DNA from: Aurelia coerulea
Taxonomy: Eukaryota > Cnidaria > Scyphozoa > Semaeostomeae > Ulmaridae
Length of the DNA: 64,000 nt
Reading direction: 5' to 3'
NCBI GenBank assembly: GCA_039566865.1
Contig: CM076954.1
Span: 11,928,001 to 11,992,000, forward strand
The position numbers and the translations under genes were made by a program. Under the pieces are notes generated by a model that ran no database searches, was not told where the DNA came from, and saw only the letters and a program-made list of their open reading frames with translations. Below, in pieces: positions 1 through 10,954 of the stretch (within the stretch, counting starts at the first letter, position 1; each line of letters opens with the position of its first letter).

Positions 1-264
1 TCAATAAGTTCCTCGTCAGAAATTTCAACAAATGATTATTGTTGAGGACAGAGGACGATGGAAATGTTCACTAAGATGGGAACTACTTTTAGTTTCTGTA
101 AACGCAAGCTTATAGACATGAAGATCTATAGTTATAGTTATCAATCTACCGCGTTTTATCTAAATTTGAAAACGACCTATTTTAAAGTGATTTTGAGGTC
201 CTATTTTCGAAATTTGCCACGAAAACCAAATAGCAAATTCTTCAAAATACGGGCGTTTTCCAAC

Positions 265-345
265 GATCTTGAGGGCGTGGCCACAAAAAATTTTTCCGGG
301 GCCAGCCCCTGGACCCCCCCCCCCCACATTCTCCCTCCCTCCGTT
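265..345 (+). repeat. G+C-rich transposon fragment (gggcgtggccac motif)
   Basis: A short block reads gggcgtggccac, an A/T run, then a ccgggg...ccccggacccccc inverted patch. The same motif order recurs inside the elements at about 15.99, 32.16 and 60.03 kb. It is an internal piece of that family with no visible ends here. The small ORFs across it are not credible genes. Confidence 0.5.
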
Positions 346-350
346 CGCAT

Positions 351-1562
351 CTAGCTTCATACCTCCAACGCGAAACTTGTCTCAACAACTGCCTCACCTC
401 TAACAGGAACCGCATCTCAACTGGTTGCTCTGTCCGTTTCACAAATTCTTCGCTATACCTATTATGGAACCCTTATATCACGACAGTTTTGAGGCATTTT
501 GCCACTTTTTATACGTTATATTCCAGCTTAATTTTTTGTCGGAAAAATTCCTCTTTGTCGGAAAATTCTGACCTTCGCTCCCACGACGCCACTGTTAAAC
601 AGAATCTAATGTCTTCTTTGAAACTGATAAAAATAGTCAAAGTGGCAAATGAGAGTAATAAGACTAGTCGCACTCAGCATCCCTTATCGAATCTAACTGA
701 ACATATTGACAATAAAACAAGACAATTTTATTGCTTTGATATCGAGGGAAAATGCTTAGCGTATTTTGCTATCCATCCAGTACAATCATCATACTGCTTG
801 GTTTTCCAGACAATGCTTTCTTTGTGACATCATGCCTTACGTGACATGCATTACGTGATGCGCGAGAGATTGTCTCCTCCTCTTAATCATGTATGTGTTG
901 GAGCCATTCCAAATCATTTTGCACGTGAACCACAAAAGCCCATAAACTAATCCAAAAACCTTCGTGGTGTCTAGCCCAGAGATTTCTTAGGATATCACGC
1001 AAGTTTCTGCCTCTTTCTTGATAATTATAGGATGGTCAGAAAAATCTTTTAATAGCTGTGTAAAATCTCCTATTTCCCAAGTCTTCCAACGACAAGGAAG
1101 AATCCCCATTCAATTCAAATGCTTTAATTCCTACTTCACAAGAAATTTGGCTCTAAACTTTGAAGTGCAGATTTTTCATTTGGGTCCAACCCTTGTTGTG
1201 AAAGCTTCTAAATAAGTTTCTTATTTTTGATAGAATTGAATTTCTAAATTTATCATCATTCATTGAGGATTGCCAATGTAGCTTTTGAACTTTTTGATTC
1301 TAGTAACTTTTAGGTTGGTGATACACTTTTTGTTTTCAACACTATGCAACTCTTGTGTTATGTGTAGCAGCATGCTCCAGCTCAAAGCTTGCTTACAGCC
1401 TGGCTCACATAACATGCCCAAAACAATCAAGCATTCACTACTGCAGTGTCCTCAGTACAGTTGATCTGTCTCTGCATTTTCAACATTGTTAAGGCTTCAA
1501 AAGTCACATTTCTGTGCTGCACAGCTTTGGCAAGGGGTAAGCACTCTTTCCTTCAGGTTGGA
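351..1562. other. AT-rich stretch, no gene seen
   Basis: No exon with matching splice sites was found. The 112-codon ORF at 489-827 (+) has low-complexity codon use. At about 690-745 a segment with tgaacatattg and caataaaacaaga matches the inner arm of the fold-back element at 7.5 kb, so part of this stretch is transposon debris. Confidence 0.4.
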
Positions 1563-2505
1563 AAAGATATAGCTCTCAAAATTTCACATGTTACGTGAAT
1601 TATGTCCAGGAATAACATGAAAATATTCGTTTGTGTGATTTTCGAAAATCCTTGAAGAATTAAAGCTATTTGCTGCCAAGAAACTAATGGGCCTACCTTC
1701 ACCCGCAGCAGAATCCCAGTGATCGGCACTAAATCACTCCTTTTCGCAATAATAACCAGCGGATACATTCACGAAAGACTTCACCACAAATCTAATTTAT
1801 TTCCACCAATTTATCATCGATAATTTCGATAAAATGTGATAAGACTTTACAGCATCTGCAGCAAACCGTCCAACTACCGTCGATTCAAAGTTTTCTTGTT
1901 GCAAACACATGGAAAGCTTGCATAAAACAAAAGGTTGTGCAAGGCTCAGGTCTCCCATCTGACACAGCAAATTGATACCTTTGATAATAGATTGTACACC
2001 TTTGAGAATAGAACTGAGACCAGTGGAAATTTCTTTACACAAATTATGTACTTTTCCGATGTGACAAAGAAATTTGCAATCTTTGAGAAATGTATTATTT
2101 GCTCTTTATTTTGCTGCGATAGAATGCCTTCAGGAATGTGCAATCTATTCTCAAAGGTGTCAATTTGCTGTGTCATTCTGTTTTATGCAAGTCTTGCAAG
2201 ACTTGGAAGGTGTTTGCAACAAGAAAACTTTGAATCGACGGTAATTGGACAGTTTGCTGCTGAGACTGTAAAGTCTTATCTCATTTAATCGAAATTATCG
2301 ATGATAAATTGGTGGAAAGCAATTGGACCTGTGGGTAAGTTGTTCGTCAATGTATCCGCTGGTTGTTATTACGAAAAAGAGTGATTTAATGCCGATTACA
2401 GGGAATCTGCTGCGGGTGAAGGTAGGCCCATCAGCTCTCTTGGCAGCAAATAGCTTTATTTCGTCAAGGATTTTCGAAAATTTTGAAAGCTATATCCTAT
2501 TTGTA
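1563..2505. repeat. Long imperfect palindrome (fold-back)
   Basis: The left arm (about 1563-2040) is the reverse complement of the right arm (about 2060-2505). Matched landmarks include ccaccaatttatcatcgat at 1803-1821 against its complement near 2298-2316. tgtttgcaacaagaaaac recurs on opposite strands near 1905 and 2215, and the tatccgctggt and gggcctaccttcaccc blocks are also paired. The arms are diverged with small indels. One reading frame shared by both arms differs mostly by conservative changes (V/I, R/Q, D/E, A/T), which suggests the duplicated unit once encoded protein. It could be a fold-back transposon or an inverted gene duplication. No target duplication is visible. Confidence 0.75.
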
Positions 2506-2868
2506 GAGTTCTTGAAGAATTCTTGAACATAGGCCAATTTTCGAAGGAATGAAATTCGATGTAACGCCTATCCCTGATCTCTGATGAAATTTTAACCAAA
2601 TGCAGAAAAAAAATGTGGAGTGGGACGTCTTGCATCGATTCGTGGTAAAACCAGCTCTGTATCTTTATTAGTCGAATATCCATTTTTATTTTCGTGAAGG
2701 TACTCAAAAAGTTATCTCGAAAGCCTTATGTTCAGTCATGTGATCGGAATACGGCAATATCATTGGCTTATAAGCGTGAAATTGGAAGATTTGCGGGTTT
2801 CCCTTTGCCCTATTGAAAGATTTGACTTGATAAGCTCCATTCGTATAGGCCTAGATACCAAAACAAGT

Positions 2869-5290
2869 TTACGTTACCTCTCTGTTCTCTGTTCGTTGTA
2901 ATTCCGACGAAATTGATTGAGCAATGAATCTAATAGTGTTCGAGAAGTTTCTATTCACCTTTAGGTTTCTCCAAGCATCATAAATCTGACTCAAAAACTG
3001 CGTTCTTTGGTAGGTTTACTGTTTACATCTACTTGTAGATTATCTCCTCGCATCTTAATAGTTGCTCCGGCAAGATCGCTGTTTACGACTTTCAGGAATT
3101 TGCGACTAACTTTGGAAATGGATGAAATCGACAAAGATGAACAATATATTTCAACTGAATTCGTGAGATAGTCAACAGCATCTTTGATGCGAATAGATTA
3201 TAATGTGCTGTAATCCTATTCAAAATCTCGATTGAAGGTGCTGCTGAGCCTTATCCATAGAATACGGTCAAAATGTCCCGCACAGAATCACGTCCAACAG
3301 CCTCTTTAAAACCAGCCACCCATGCAAGTTGGAAAACCGAAGTCATTAGTAGCTGTACCTGTGTTGTACCTGCTGCTGCCTGCAGTTGATTAATGTCTCT
3401 GTTTTGGTATCCAATCTCTTCCCGTTTCCTAGCACCAAACCCCCATCTAACCCATGTCAAAATTTCAGTTGCATCCTACGGATAAACAGTGATGTCCAGA
3501 GGCGGATCCGGCGGATCCAGGACAAAAACTGACCGGGGCTCATGGGTCATCAATCTACGAAGGGTGTGTCACAGGGCGTGGTCATATCATGCAAATTTGT
3601 GGCCGCGCCCTATTTTCTGGCATATCAAAATTGAACAATAATACAATAATCTGACTGAAATTCAATGCACGTTTACAGTTAAAATTCGTTACACTAAATC
3701 GTTTGCTTCTATTGAGGTCCTTTCCTAAAAACTCCATGTTGACATTGTCGATATACATAAATGTTCTATGGCTAGATACTCTTCTACTTATCGACATTTC
3801 AGGAAACTTTTAGTGTAGCCTATTAGCCCAATTTTTAGTTTCTTATAAAAAACAATTTGTAATAATGTTTTACGTGAAAGTAATCAGTGAATTCACAATA
3901 ATAAAGATCGCAAAAAAATGATATTTATTCAAATGTACTGATTTTCAGTTGGAATCAGGTTGAAAAAGCCACACTAGCTGCTGATAACCCAAGTGCCATG
4001 TTACATCTCGCTTTGTAGCGCTGTGCTGTGCTGTGCATATCTAGGCTGGCGAGCTGCTGCCAAATTAAGAACATTCATTTATCATAGGCACAAGAAAGAC
4101 AAGGTAGATATGATTCACAATACCTGGCGGGCATCACGTCTTCAGGTGCCCTTGCCATTTCACTCCTTGGAAGCTGCAGTGCAGCAAAATCATCCTGTAC
4201 GATGTGTTTCTGCCCAATTGTCTTGATGAAATTCACCCTCCTTGTGATAAGCGAACCGATTTCATCTAATTTGTTAATTATTTCGCTCTTAGTGAGGGTT
4301 TACTTCGAATAATTGTCCCAATTTGTAGGAGCAGCAGCTTCGCGTAAGCCATTTTGTGTTATTTGTACGCCCACTGACTTGCGTAATATGAATCTCGCAC
4401 GAAACAGACCCTGTCGCAGCCAGTGATGTCATTTTGACGTCGAGCCCCGGTCAGCCCCGCTTTTTGATTGGTGGATCGTATCGAGCACCGGTGAAGATGA
4501 CGTTTCAGCACCGGTGAAGAAGCATATTATTGGCTAGATGGCTTTTTCCACATAGATAATATACGGGTCACAGGGGTTCAGGATAAAATGACCTAAAACG
4601 ATTCAAAAACAACAAGGCTCTCCATTGTTCTTGGAGAAAACATGGTCCGCTTTTTAGCACAGCTTGCCTGCCTAGCAAATCGACCCCGAGGGGCTGGAGG
4701 GCCAACGGGTTTGATAAACTTTAGTAAACAATATATTGCGATGTAACTCATTGTTTCTCGAAGCAACCATACAATAGATTGAACTTATCAGTGAAAATCT
4801 GACCGGGGCTCAAGCCCCCTTCGCCCCTGTCTGGATCCGCCACTGATGTCTGCTCTCTGTCTTGGTTTATAGGACCAACCAACCTCACGCATATCAATCC
4901 AGGCTCAAGGACACCCTGGTCATAACAACACCTACGATTTTTCTCGGTGTACGCTGGCAATCTAGTTTATGCTCTCTTAACACCCTTGAACAGGGCATCG
5001 GCGCCATCACATAGATTGTATAGTTGCATGAACACACCCTGAAAATTCAGGATAATCCTTGCAATAGCAATAGTTTCAATGCTTCATCTTCCTTGCTAAC
5101 CTACAGTTCATGCTACCCCTGCTATCACATAGTTCACGCGTTTCTAATTTAGCCGGCAGTTGCCCCTGCCTTCTAGCATAATCTTCGTTCCCCCCCCCCC
5201 CCAAATAACTGGAGAATCAATGGTCATCTCCAAGTTTTGGACACCTTCCTCGGTTGGTACAGGTGCCACCACCTTGGATAACATCCTGCA
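2869..5290 (-). pseudogene. Broken coding region of unknown family, split by a transposon
   Basis: Reading from about 5290 down to 2869 on the minus strand, long protein-like stretches follow one another. They are broken by in-frame stops and frameshifts, including one in the poly-G run near 5190-5203. Recognisable pieces are EDYARRQGQLPAKLETRE (about 5120-5180), IARIILNFQGVFMQLYNL (about 5030-5085), CVRLVGPINQDREQ (about 4855-4895), REEIGYQNRDINQLQAAAG (about 3360-3415), FQLAWVAGFKEAVGRD (about 3290-3340), and VEIYCSSLS with KFLKVVNSDLAG (about 3040-3160). The 3497-4845 element sits exactly inside it, and the frame resumes on the other side. I do not recognise the family. A host pseudogene, a large transposon ORF or an old viral copy are all possible. 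It cannot make a full protein as it stands. A possible acceptor (cataattttag) lies at the upstream edge. Confidence 0.55.
3497..4845. mobile_element. DNA transposon, CAG(A/T)GGCGGATCC ends, 5-bp duplication
   Basis: The element runs from CAGAGGCGGATCC to its complement GGATCCGCCACTG. It is flanked by the direct repeat atgtc at 3492-3496 and 4846-4850. The subterminal text gaccggggctca is also inverted near both ends. No intact transposase is visible, so it is non-autonomous or decayed. It shares its ends and duplication length with the element at 31288-32264. It interrupts a minus-strand coding relic, so it is younger than that relic. Confidence 0.8.
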
Positions 5291-5855
5291 TGCTAAAATT
5301 ATGGTTAAGGAAACTCAATATAGGTATGAAACAACCTAAATACAATTTGTCATACAACACACGGGATATCATCAAATCATTGGCTCAAAACACTAGTGAC
5401 CGAAAACACAATCATTGTTTTGGCATTCGTGAAAATTTCTCTGAAATGGCCAAAATCTTATCTAAAATGTTCGAAAAGTTTTGTCTTAATCTGCTGTATC
5501 CGAAAATTGTTGTCATGAAATTTTTCAAACAAATTTCCAGTATTTTGGTCAACCAGCTGTTTGCTTGATTGTTAGTACCGGGTGAGTCAAAAAATAACGT
5601 TTGTCAGGTTGTGGAATGAAGGTAATGCAGCAAATATGCAAAACTGAAATGTTAATCCATCAGTAATGGACTAGAAGGAATTCTCCTTCACATACAAGCT
5701 CTTTGCAGCATTTTCCTCTGATTTCAGAAAATAAAATTTCTAAATATGAGGTAGCCTTCTGTTAGCTTTCGATTGATAAATCAACATTCAATTTTGAACC
5801 TCGGCTGCATACTTTTCATTCCAAAGCTCGCCAAACGTGTTAATTCTTTTGACTT
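5291..5855. other. AT-rich stretch with one orphan transposon end
   Basis: A CCGGGTGAGTCA terminus with a preceding ta begins at 5578, like the fold-back elements at 7.0 and 13.5 kb, but no matching partner end lies nearby. A lone opposite end, tcacccggta, occurs near 7921. The 104-codon ORF at 5254-5568 (+) is AT-rich and unconvincing. Confidence 0.4.
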
Positions 5856-6248
5856 ACCGTAAAGCTGTATTAAGCCCCTGGGGGGCTCATTTAATTTTGG
5901 ACACTCAAGAGCGGGGGGGGCATAAGAGAGAGGAGGGCTTTTTCACGAAATCAAATGTCAAGGATATATATGATAGCTTTTTAGTTCTTCTACACCATAT
6001 TTTGCGGATTCAACATACAGTTTTAGGAGTCAAATACATAAATTCGATACAGCTTTATCTCAAATCATATCAAAATTAACATGCAAACTTATTTAGCTCA
6101 TGTATGGAAAATAATTGGTGACTTCTGGAATTTGATATAAATGGGGGGGCTTAATAGAAAGGGGGTTTATTTAAAAGTTTGGCTCAGAGGGGGCTTATTA
6201 GAGAGGGGAGCTTAATAGAGAGAGGGGGCTTGATAGAGCTTTTACGGT
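5856..6248. mobile_element. MITE with ACCGTAAAGC ends and GGGGGCTTAATAGAG repeats
   Basis: The left end ACCGTAAAGCTGTATTAAGC is inverted at the right end as GCTTGATAGAGCTTTTACGGT. Internal copies of ggggggctta/attagagagg repeat between 6140 and 6235. It is about 390 bp long and has no credible ORF. The superfamily is not clear, because the target duplication is at most 2-3 bp. Confidence 0.7.
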
Positions 6249-6728
6249 TCTTGGTATATGACAGTTGTCAGGGACTAAAATGGCCACATGCGTCAACGAA
6301 GCCTGACAGACACACCACAGAAATGATATTTACTTCAAAGCTTAAATCTTATATTCATCACAGTTATAATAGAGTAAAACTAAATACACACGGTGGATAA
6401 AATCACTCACATCAGTGTACCTACAGAGTTTGTCTAAACAACCCATGGTAAAACAAACACTACATCAAACCTATTCAGATAATGCACAGCAAAGAGAAAA
6501 TGTTAAACGAAAATTTTTGGATTCACATCAAAAATGAAGATGTGCGATGTACAACGGAAATAGCAAATATCTACAAATAGTAAAATGCTGAATGTGGAGA
6601 CTAATTTAAGCTTATAACTTGTAAACTTCCATATTTTCAAGTTATCATACATATTTATATAAATCGAGCCTTCGACTGTTTTAAGGGTTAAATGACATGA
6701 AAAAATACGTAGTAAAATCGAATCCTAC
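6249..6728. other. No gene seen
   Basis: AT-rich sequence without an exon or repeat that I can support. Confidence 0.3.
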
Positions 6729-6908
6729 GAGTTTTACAAAACTGTGCGAGCATTGCAATTTTGCGTCATCAACAACATGCCAAAGACGTTCGAAGTTTTG
6801 AGAAGAAAACAAATGTGGTACTATCATAAAATTCTGTGGAGGGCTTTCACTTATTGCAACTGATGCCAGAACTAATTGATAAAATGGGAAAAACCAAAGA
6901 AAGATCAT
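6729..6908 (-). CDS. Candidate exon, unknown protein
   Basis: A 180-nt minus-strand block is open for exactly 60 codons. It lies between an acceptor ending ctctatag and a donor reading ctc|gtagga, so it is phase 0 at both sides. The peptide is protein-like, with stretches NFMIVPHLFSSQNFERLW and VVDDAKLQCSHSF. Its first codon is ATG, so it could also be a first exon. No neighbouring exon of the same gene was found; the region upstream is followed by a fold-back transposon at 7005. I do not recognise the product. A chance ORF is possible because only two splice signals support it. Confidence 0.3.
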
Positions 6909-7004
6909 CTATAGAGACACGAGAACAATCTGGATTCTAGGATACTTTTACGATAGACATGTTTTGAGAACTTCTACCAGGAGACCAAAACTATGCACCA
7001 CCTA

Positions 7005-7633
7005 CCGGGTGAGTCAGAAAAAAGAATCCCCGTTTGAAAGGTCACGGATCCCTGGATATCAAGACAATGATATCGGCAAATATATAGTTTTATGGTAGAA
7101 ATGTTCAAATCTACTATAAGATTTACCTGACTGAAATCGGCCACTCCATTCTGAAATTATGAGCGATTTTCTCCAGAAAGCCTCTTCAAAAACCTTCAAA
7201 ACGTGCCCAAAATCATGAACAGATTTCCCTAACATTTCTGCCTTACAATGCCTTACAGCAATGACTTATGAACGCTTTAGCACGTGCTATCCTCTTGGGA
7301 GGATGTACAAGTCCTCCCCCTGGTATCGATGACCTATTCAGGGGGATTCCATTCTCCCAAGAGGACAAAATACACGAATTTATGTGAGTGTCATCAATTT
7401 TAGGAAGGAAAATGTGCTCATTGTTTTCATTCGTTTTTGCAGGTTTTTTGAAGCGGCTTTCTGCAGAAAATCACCCATATCCACGGGAAGGAATGGCCGA
7501 TTAAGACCGGGTAAATTACTGAACATAATTGAACATATTGGCAATAAAACAAGATAATTTTTCAATATTATTGCTTTGATATTCACGGAGCAGTGGCCTT
7601 CCAAGCGGGGATCCTATTTTCTGACTCACCCGG
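7005..7633. mobile_element. TA-flanked fold-back element, CCGGGTGAGTCAGAAAA ends
   Basis: CCGGGTGAGTCAGAAAAAAG at 7005 is inverted as CTGACTCACCCGG ending at 7633, with ta on both sides. The inverted similarity continues far inward: ggatcc, cagaaag...ttttctgcagaaa, and the lcttgggagga/tcctcccc patches. This makes a long hairpin of about 630 bp. The TA duplication and end type fit Tc1/mariner-derived non-autonomous elements. Its inner arm also has a matching fragment near 690-745. Confidence 0.8.
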
Positions 7634-7730
7634 TATAAAATCAGAAACGAGCCAAATATCACTTGTCCATATAATTTTGTCTTTGATACACAACTATGAA
7701 AGAAATTTTAATGTTCAATTGGACTTATAC

Positions 7731-7890
7731 CACACTCACACTGACACAGTTAAACCAGCTTTATCTATTCCAGGTTACATTTCAGCCAATCAAATGAATT
7801 AGATTTGTTAGATTGACCAATCACAAGGTACCTCTCGATAACTTGGTCTAGTTTAAGCTGGCTTAACTTGCAGTGTGAATGGGGTATTAG
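7731..7890. mobile_element. Short MITE, ATTCACACTG ends
   Basis: actcacactgacacagttaa at the left is inverted as ttaacttgcagtgtgaatg at the right, about 155 bp apart. gaccaatca lies between. A second diverged copy is at 16971-17107. Confidence 0.6.
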
Positions 7891-7922
7891 CTGAACTGTA
7901 AGTATAGTTTTGATCACCCGGT

Positions 7923-8516
7923 ATGGCGGTGATAATATAACGCTTTACAATATTAACATATTTACAAAGAACTAAGTCACGTTATATGTATTTATAACTG
8001 TTATGTATATATGTACAAATAAGTACAAGCTAAACATGATAGGAAAAGACCTTTCGAATATTGTCTTGTCTTTCAGATGAAAGAAACACCAAAGAAATGG
8101 AGGGGAGAGCTCTCTGATAATAATTTGAATAAGGATGTGTAGTCTACGAGTAGACATATTATTTAAAAGAAGAGAGGGTTTACGAAACAAGGAGCAAATG
8201 TTTGCTACAACCGCCAAATTTACTATTTCAATCTTTTTTTCAAATGATTTGTGAAGCGCGTCTCAACAAAGGCAGCATAATTCATGTCGTCGAAATCTGG
8301 AAACCGCAGTAGCAAGCTTTGCTCTTTGTTTCGTAGACTCTTTCTTCCTTTCGATAATCGGCTACGTTAAGATGGATAAAAGACGAAATTAAAACTACGT
8401 ACCAAGAACGAAAGAAGAAAAATTCAAACCCAAAAATGTTTCCGACGAGTGAAGATAGTCCATAGCTTCGTTAATAAACATGAAGCATAATACAGCCTTT
8501 TTTGAGTGAACTGCAG
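7923..8516. other. Region upstream of gene A, no exon seen
   Basis: A 28-codon reading frame starting ATGTCGTCG near 8287 is the only protein-like stretch, and I cannot link it to the downstream exons by a donor site. No repeats recognised. Confidence 0.3.
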
Positions 8517-8816
8517 ATTTCTTGTGTTGATAAATGGAGAGTTATTACAAAGTCCTTTTTGTACATCTTGCCTGGCATCATCCTTTGCTTAGCATTCAAT
8601 CTTGCATGTGTTAACTACGATAGTTTTGATATCCTTGACCTTGACGTGATACAACTCATGGCTGAGTTTGTTTTCGCACACAGAATGGGTTGTAAGGTAT
8701 ATTAAAAGGAATCAAGAAATCTTTGCCGAACTTTTCCCTTCTCTTTACAGACTCTGCAGTGCAGTGCTTGGAGGATTCCATGTGAAAGCATTTTCCCGCT
8801 GTGTAGTATTCCCTGA
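8517..8816 (+). CDS. Gene A: 3' end of an unknown gene, two exons
   Basis: Exon 1 (8517-8696) follows the acceptor gtgaactgcag and ends at tgtaag|gtatat. It is 60 codons in phase 0. A 54-bp intron ends in the strong acceptor cttctctttacag, and exon 2 (8751-8816) continues in phase 0 for 21 codons to TGA. The peptide carries a hydrophobic patch near its start (LYILPGIILCLAFNLAC), which could be a membrane segment, then FDILDLDVIQLMAEFVFAHR. The end is cysteine-rich. The start of the gene is not found. The reverse strand of exon 2 is also open for about 44 codons, so orientation rests on the splice sites. Product not recognised. Confidence 0.45.
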
Positions 8817-9066
8817 AACAAAGCGAAACATTGATTAGTAGCCTCCTTCTCGCGCAGCTACTGGCTCTCTTTCTGGTTTTACTGACTTCATCTGCATACA
8901 GTTAGTTGCATAGGGTGACCCAAAAATACTTCACAAGCGAGGATAGCTTCGTGACAGCAAATCTTATGAATACAAACAAGGCATCATCATCTAGCTGAAG
9001 TGCTTAACTATTTTTCAATGTTGCTTGACCAGTCATGACTACCTTCTGATAAACTAGTTTTAAGAA
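8817..9066. other. Downstream of gene A, nothing recognised
   Basis: No repeat, exon or clear polyadenylation cluster that I can support. Confidence 0.25.
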
Positions 9067-9068
9067 TA

Positions 9069-9446
9069 CACGTATTTTTGTATAAGAAACTGCCCATAAG
9101 AAACTCAACTCTCAGATCGCCAAAAGATTAAGAAACTCCAGTACAGGGAAAATATAACGTAAGAAACTATTCATTTTGATTGAGGAAATCTTTGACATAT
9201 TTTTACTTTATTCTCACTTGTTTCCTGTATCATATTACTCGTAAGGTACTTGAGTGATGCCTAAACACAAGAAATGCTTGAAAAGACCTCGTTTTGAAAT
9301 GTTGACGAGGGAACAGATAGTGAACATGAAGATTGTTATGCAACCTCTAAGAAACTCGTAAGAAACTCTGAGTACTGAAAATCTGATAATTTTAAGAAAC
9401 TTTCAGTACTGACCTAAATTCTTAATTTCTTATAAAAATTTCGCCA
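9069..9446. mobile_element. AAGAAACT MITE (copy 1)
   Basis: Starts CACGTATTTTTGTATAAGAAAC after ta. It is the reverse orientation of the complete copy at 16232-16608, matching through ctgagagtt, gagtaatatgatacagg, gaacatgaaggttgttatg and cagtactg. The right end is decayed near 9446. The motif aagaaact recurs many times within the element. Confidence 0.7.
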
Positions 9447-9746
9447 GAATACTTCACATTCTTCTCTACGTTAAGCGTTCACAAAATGTTGACTTGAAAA
9501 GGATGGCAATTATTTCACTGTGAATAAGAAACTTTGGATTCGAAATTATCATTGAACCTGGTTTTTTTGGATGGCAATCATAGCTTAAAGTAGACTAATG
9601 ATATTCGTCTAAGTCCTGCTCCATTGAATTGAATTATTTCTTACTGTTATAGTCATTCCGCTAAAACTTCGTTGAAGCGAAATGTGTATTGTGGGGAGGG
9701 GGGGTAATGGAGCGGAAACAAGGACTCATGTAATAAGTCTAAACTT
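9447..9746. other. Spacer, no gene seen
   Basis: AT-rich spacer between two transposons. ttcgttgaagcgaaatgtg near 9668 looks like transposon debris. Confidence 0.25.
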
Positions 9747-10232
9747 AAAGGGGCTGTACAAGCTAAACTTCCAAAAATCCTAAACTTTCTCTTCCTAATT
9801 CAGGCAGGTAGCAGCAGATAAATTGCAAATGAAGATGCTTTCAGCGTGTTTGAACCACGTAGAATTTGCCAGTGCTATCAGATTTTTTATGACATGAACG
9901 ATCATAAAGATACAGCTGGATTCTGAGCGATGAGTTTTAGATGTGTTTAGCCTAAACACGTGAAAGTCTTGCGGCTTTTTTCCAGAATAGCTAGACCCCC
10001 GTTTACGCGCTTTGGAATATGGGCACTAGCGATGGCAGGGTCATCATCCTTCATTTTTCCTTTGTGAATTCGCGCATGCCCACAAACGCTTCACCCATTC
10101 TATTGATCAGAGAACCCATCAGAGTTATCGTCTTTTCCATTGTGATTTACAAAAGGGGGAGTTCGCAGTATCCTGAACAATATTGGCTGGCTGATCTTCA
10201 TCTTTGTTTACGAAAATCTTGTACGGCCCCTT
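9747..10232. mobile_element. Inverted-repeat element with coding relics
   Basis: AAAGGGGCTGTACAAG at 9747 is inverted as CTTGTACGGCCCCTT ending at 10232. Inside, a plus-strand frame near 9818-9925 reads VFEPRRICQCYQIFYDMND. A minus-strand ATG frame near 10055-10145 reads MGSLINRMGEAFVGMREF. Both look like remains of transposon proteins. Family not assigned. Confidence 0.5.
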
Positions 10233-10954
10233 GAAAGTGACTATGCAGCATCTGGAAAGATAGCCAAGCCTTTCAACTGAATTATGATACATTTTCAATT
10301 AATTATGGCTTCAGAGAGCTAGCTATAATCTAAGCTACTCTGTGACACAAAAAGAATGTCCTATTTGTGCCGCTGCCTGGGGGGAGCTGTAACTGTAAAT
10401 GTCTTGTTTTCATGCATAAGCATAGGATAAGCTGGCCTGCGTGCAGATTTTGATTTCCATTGCGAAAGAGAGCAAATATAAATCTGCATTGACACCCCTT
10501 GCGGTAAAAAGTAAAGTCTGTCCGTAGGCTAAGGATAAGCCACAGCTGAGAGTTTGAGCATTCGTTTCTTTCGATTTGACAAATCGTTGCTTATTAATGG
10601 CACAAGAAATTCAAAATAAATGGTTACTTCAAAACCAGCATTTACTTTGCTTCCTACTGATTTAGAAATCAAGTTAATATTCTATATAAAAAATTCAATA
10701 AATAGAACTTCCAATTTTCGAAAAGTTGAAAGGGTTGATAGGGTTGTTTAAGATACCTGTCATATTTTTTGTGATTTGCAGGCCTGCCTTTAGAAGACCT
10801 TATGAGAAAAATGGTACACAGAACATGAATTTATTACCGTGCGAGAATAATTGCCAACATGAATTTGGAATCTACATCATACTTTAGCCTCACATTTACT
10901 AACTTCAAGGTTTGAAGTTGGATTGCAAAATCATTTCAACATCTAGCAATATAA
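10233..10954. other. No gene seen
   Basis: AT-rich sequence. No exon or repeat that I can support. Confidence 0.3.

Noticed and set aside
489..827. 112-codon ORF
   Set aside because: AT-rich, no homology by eye, and part matches a transposon arm.
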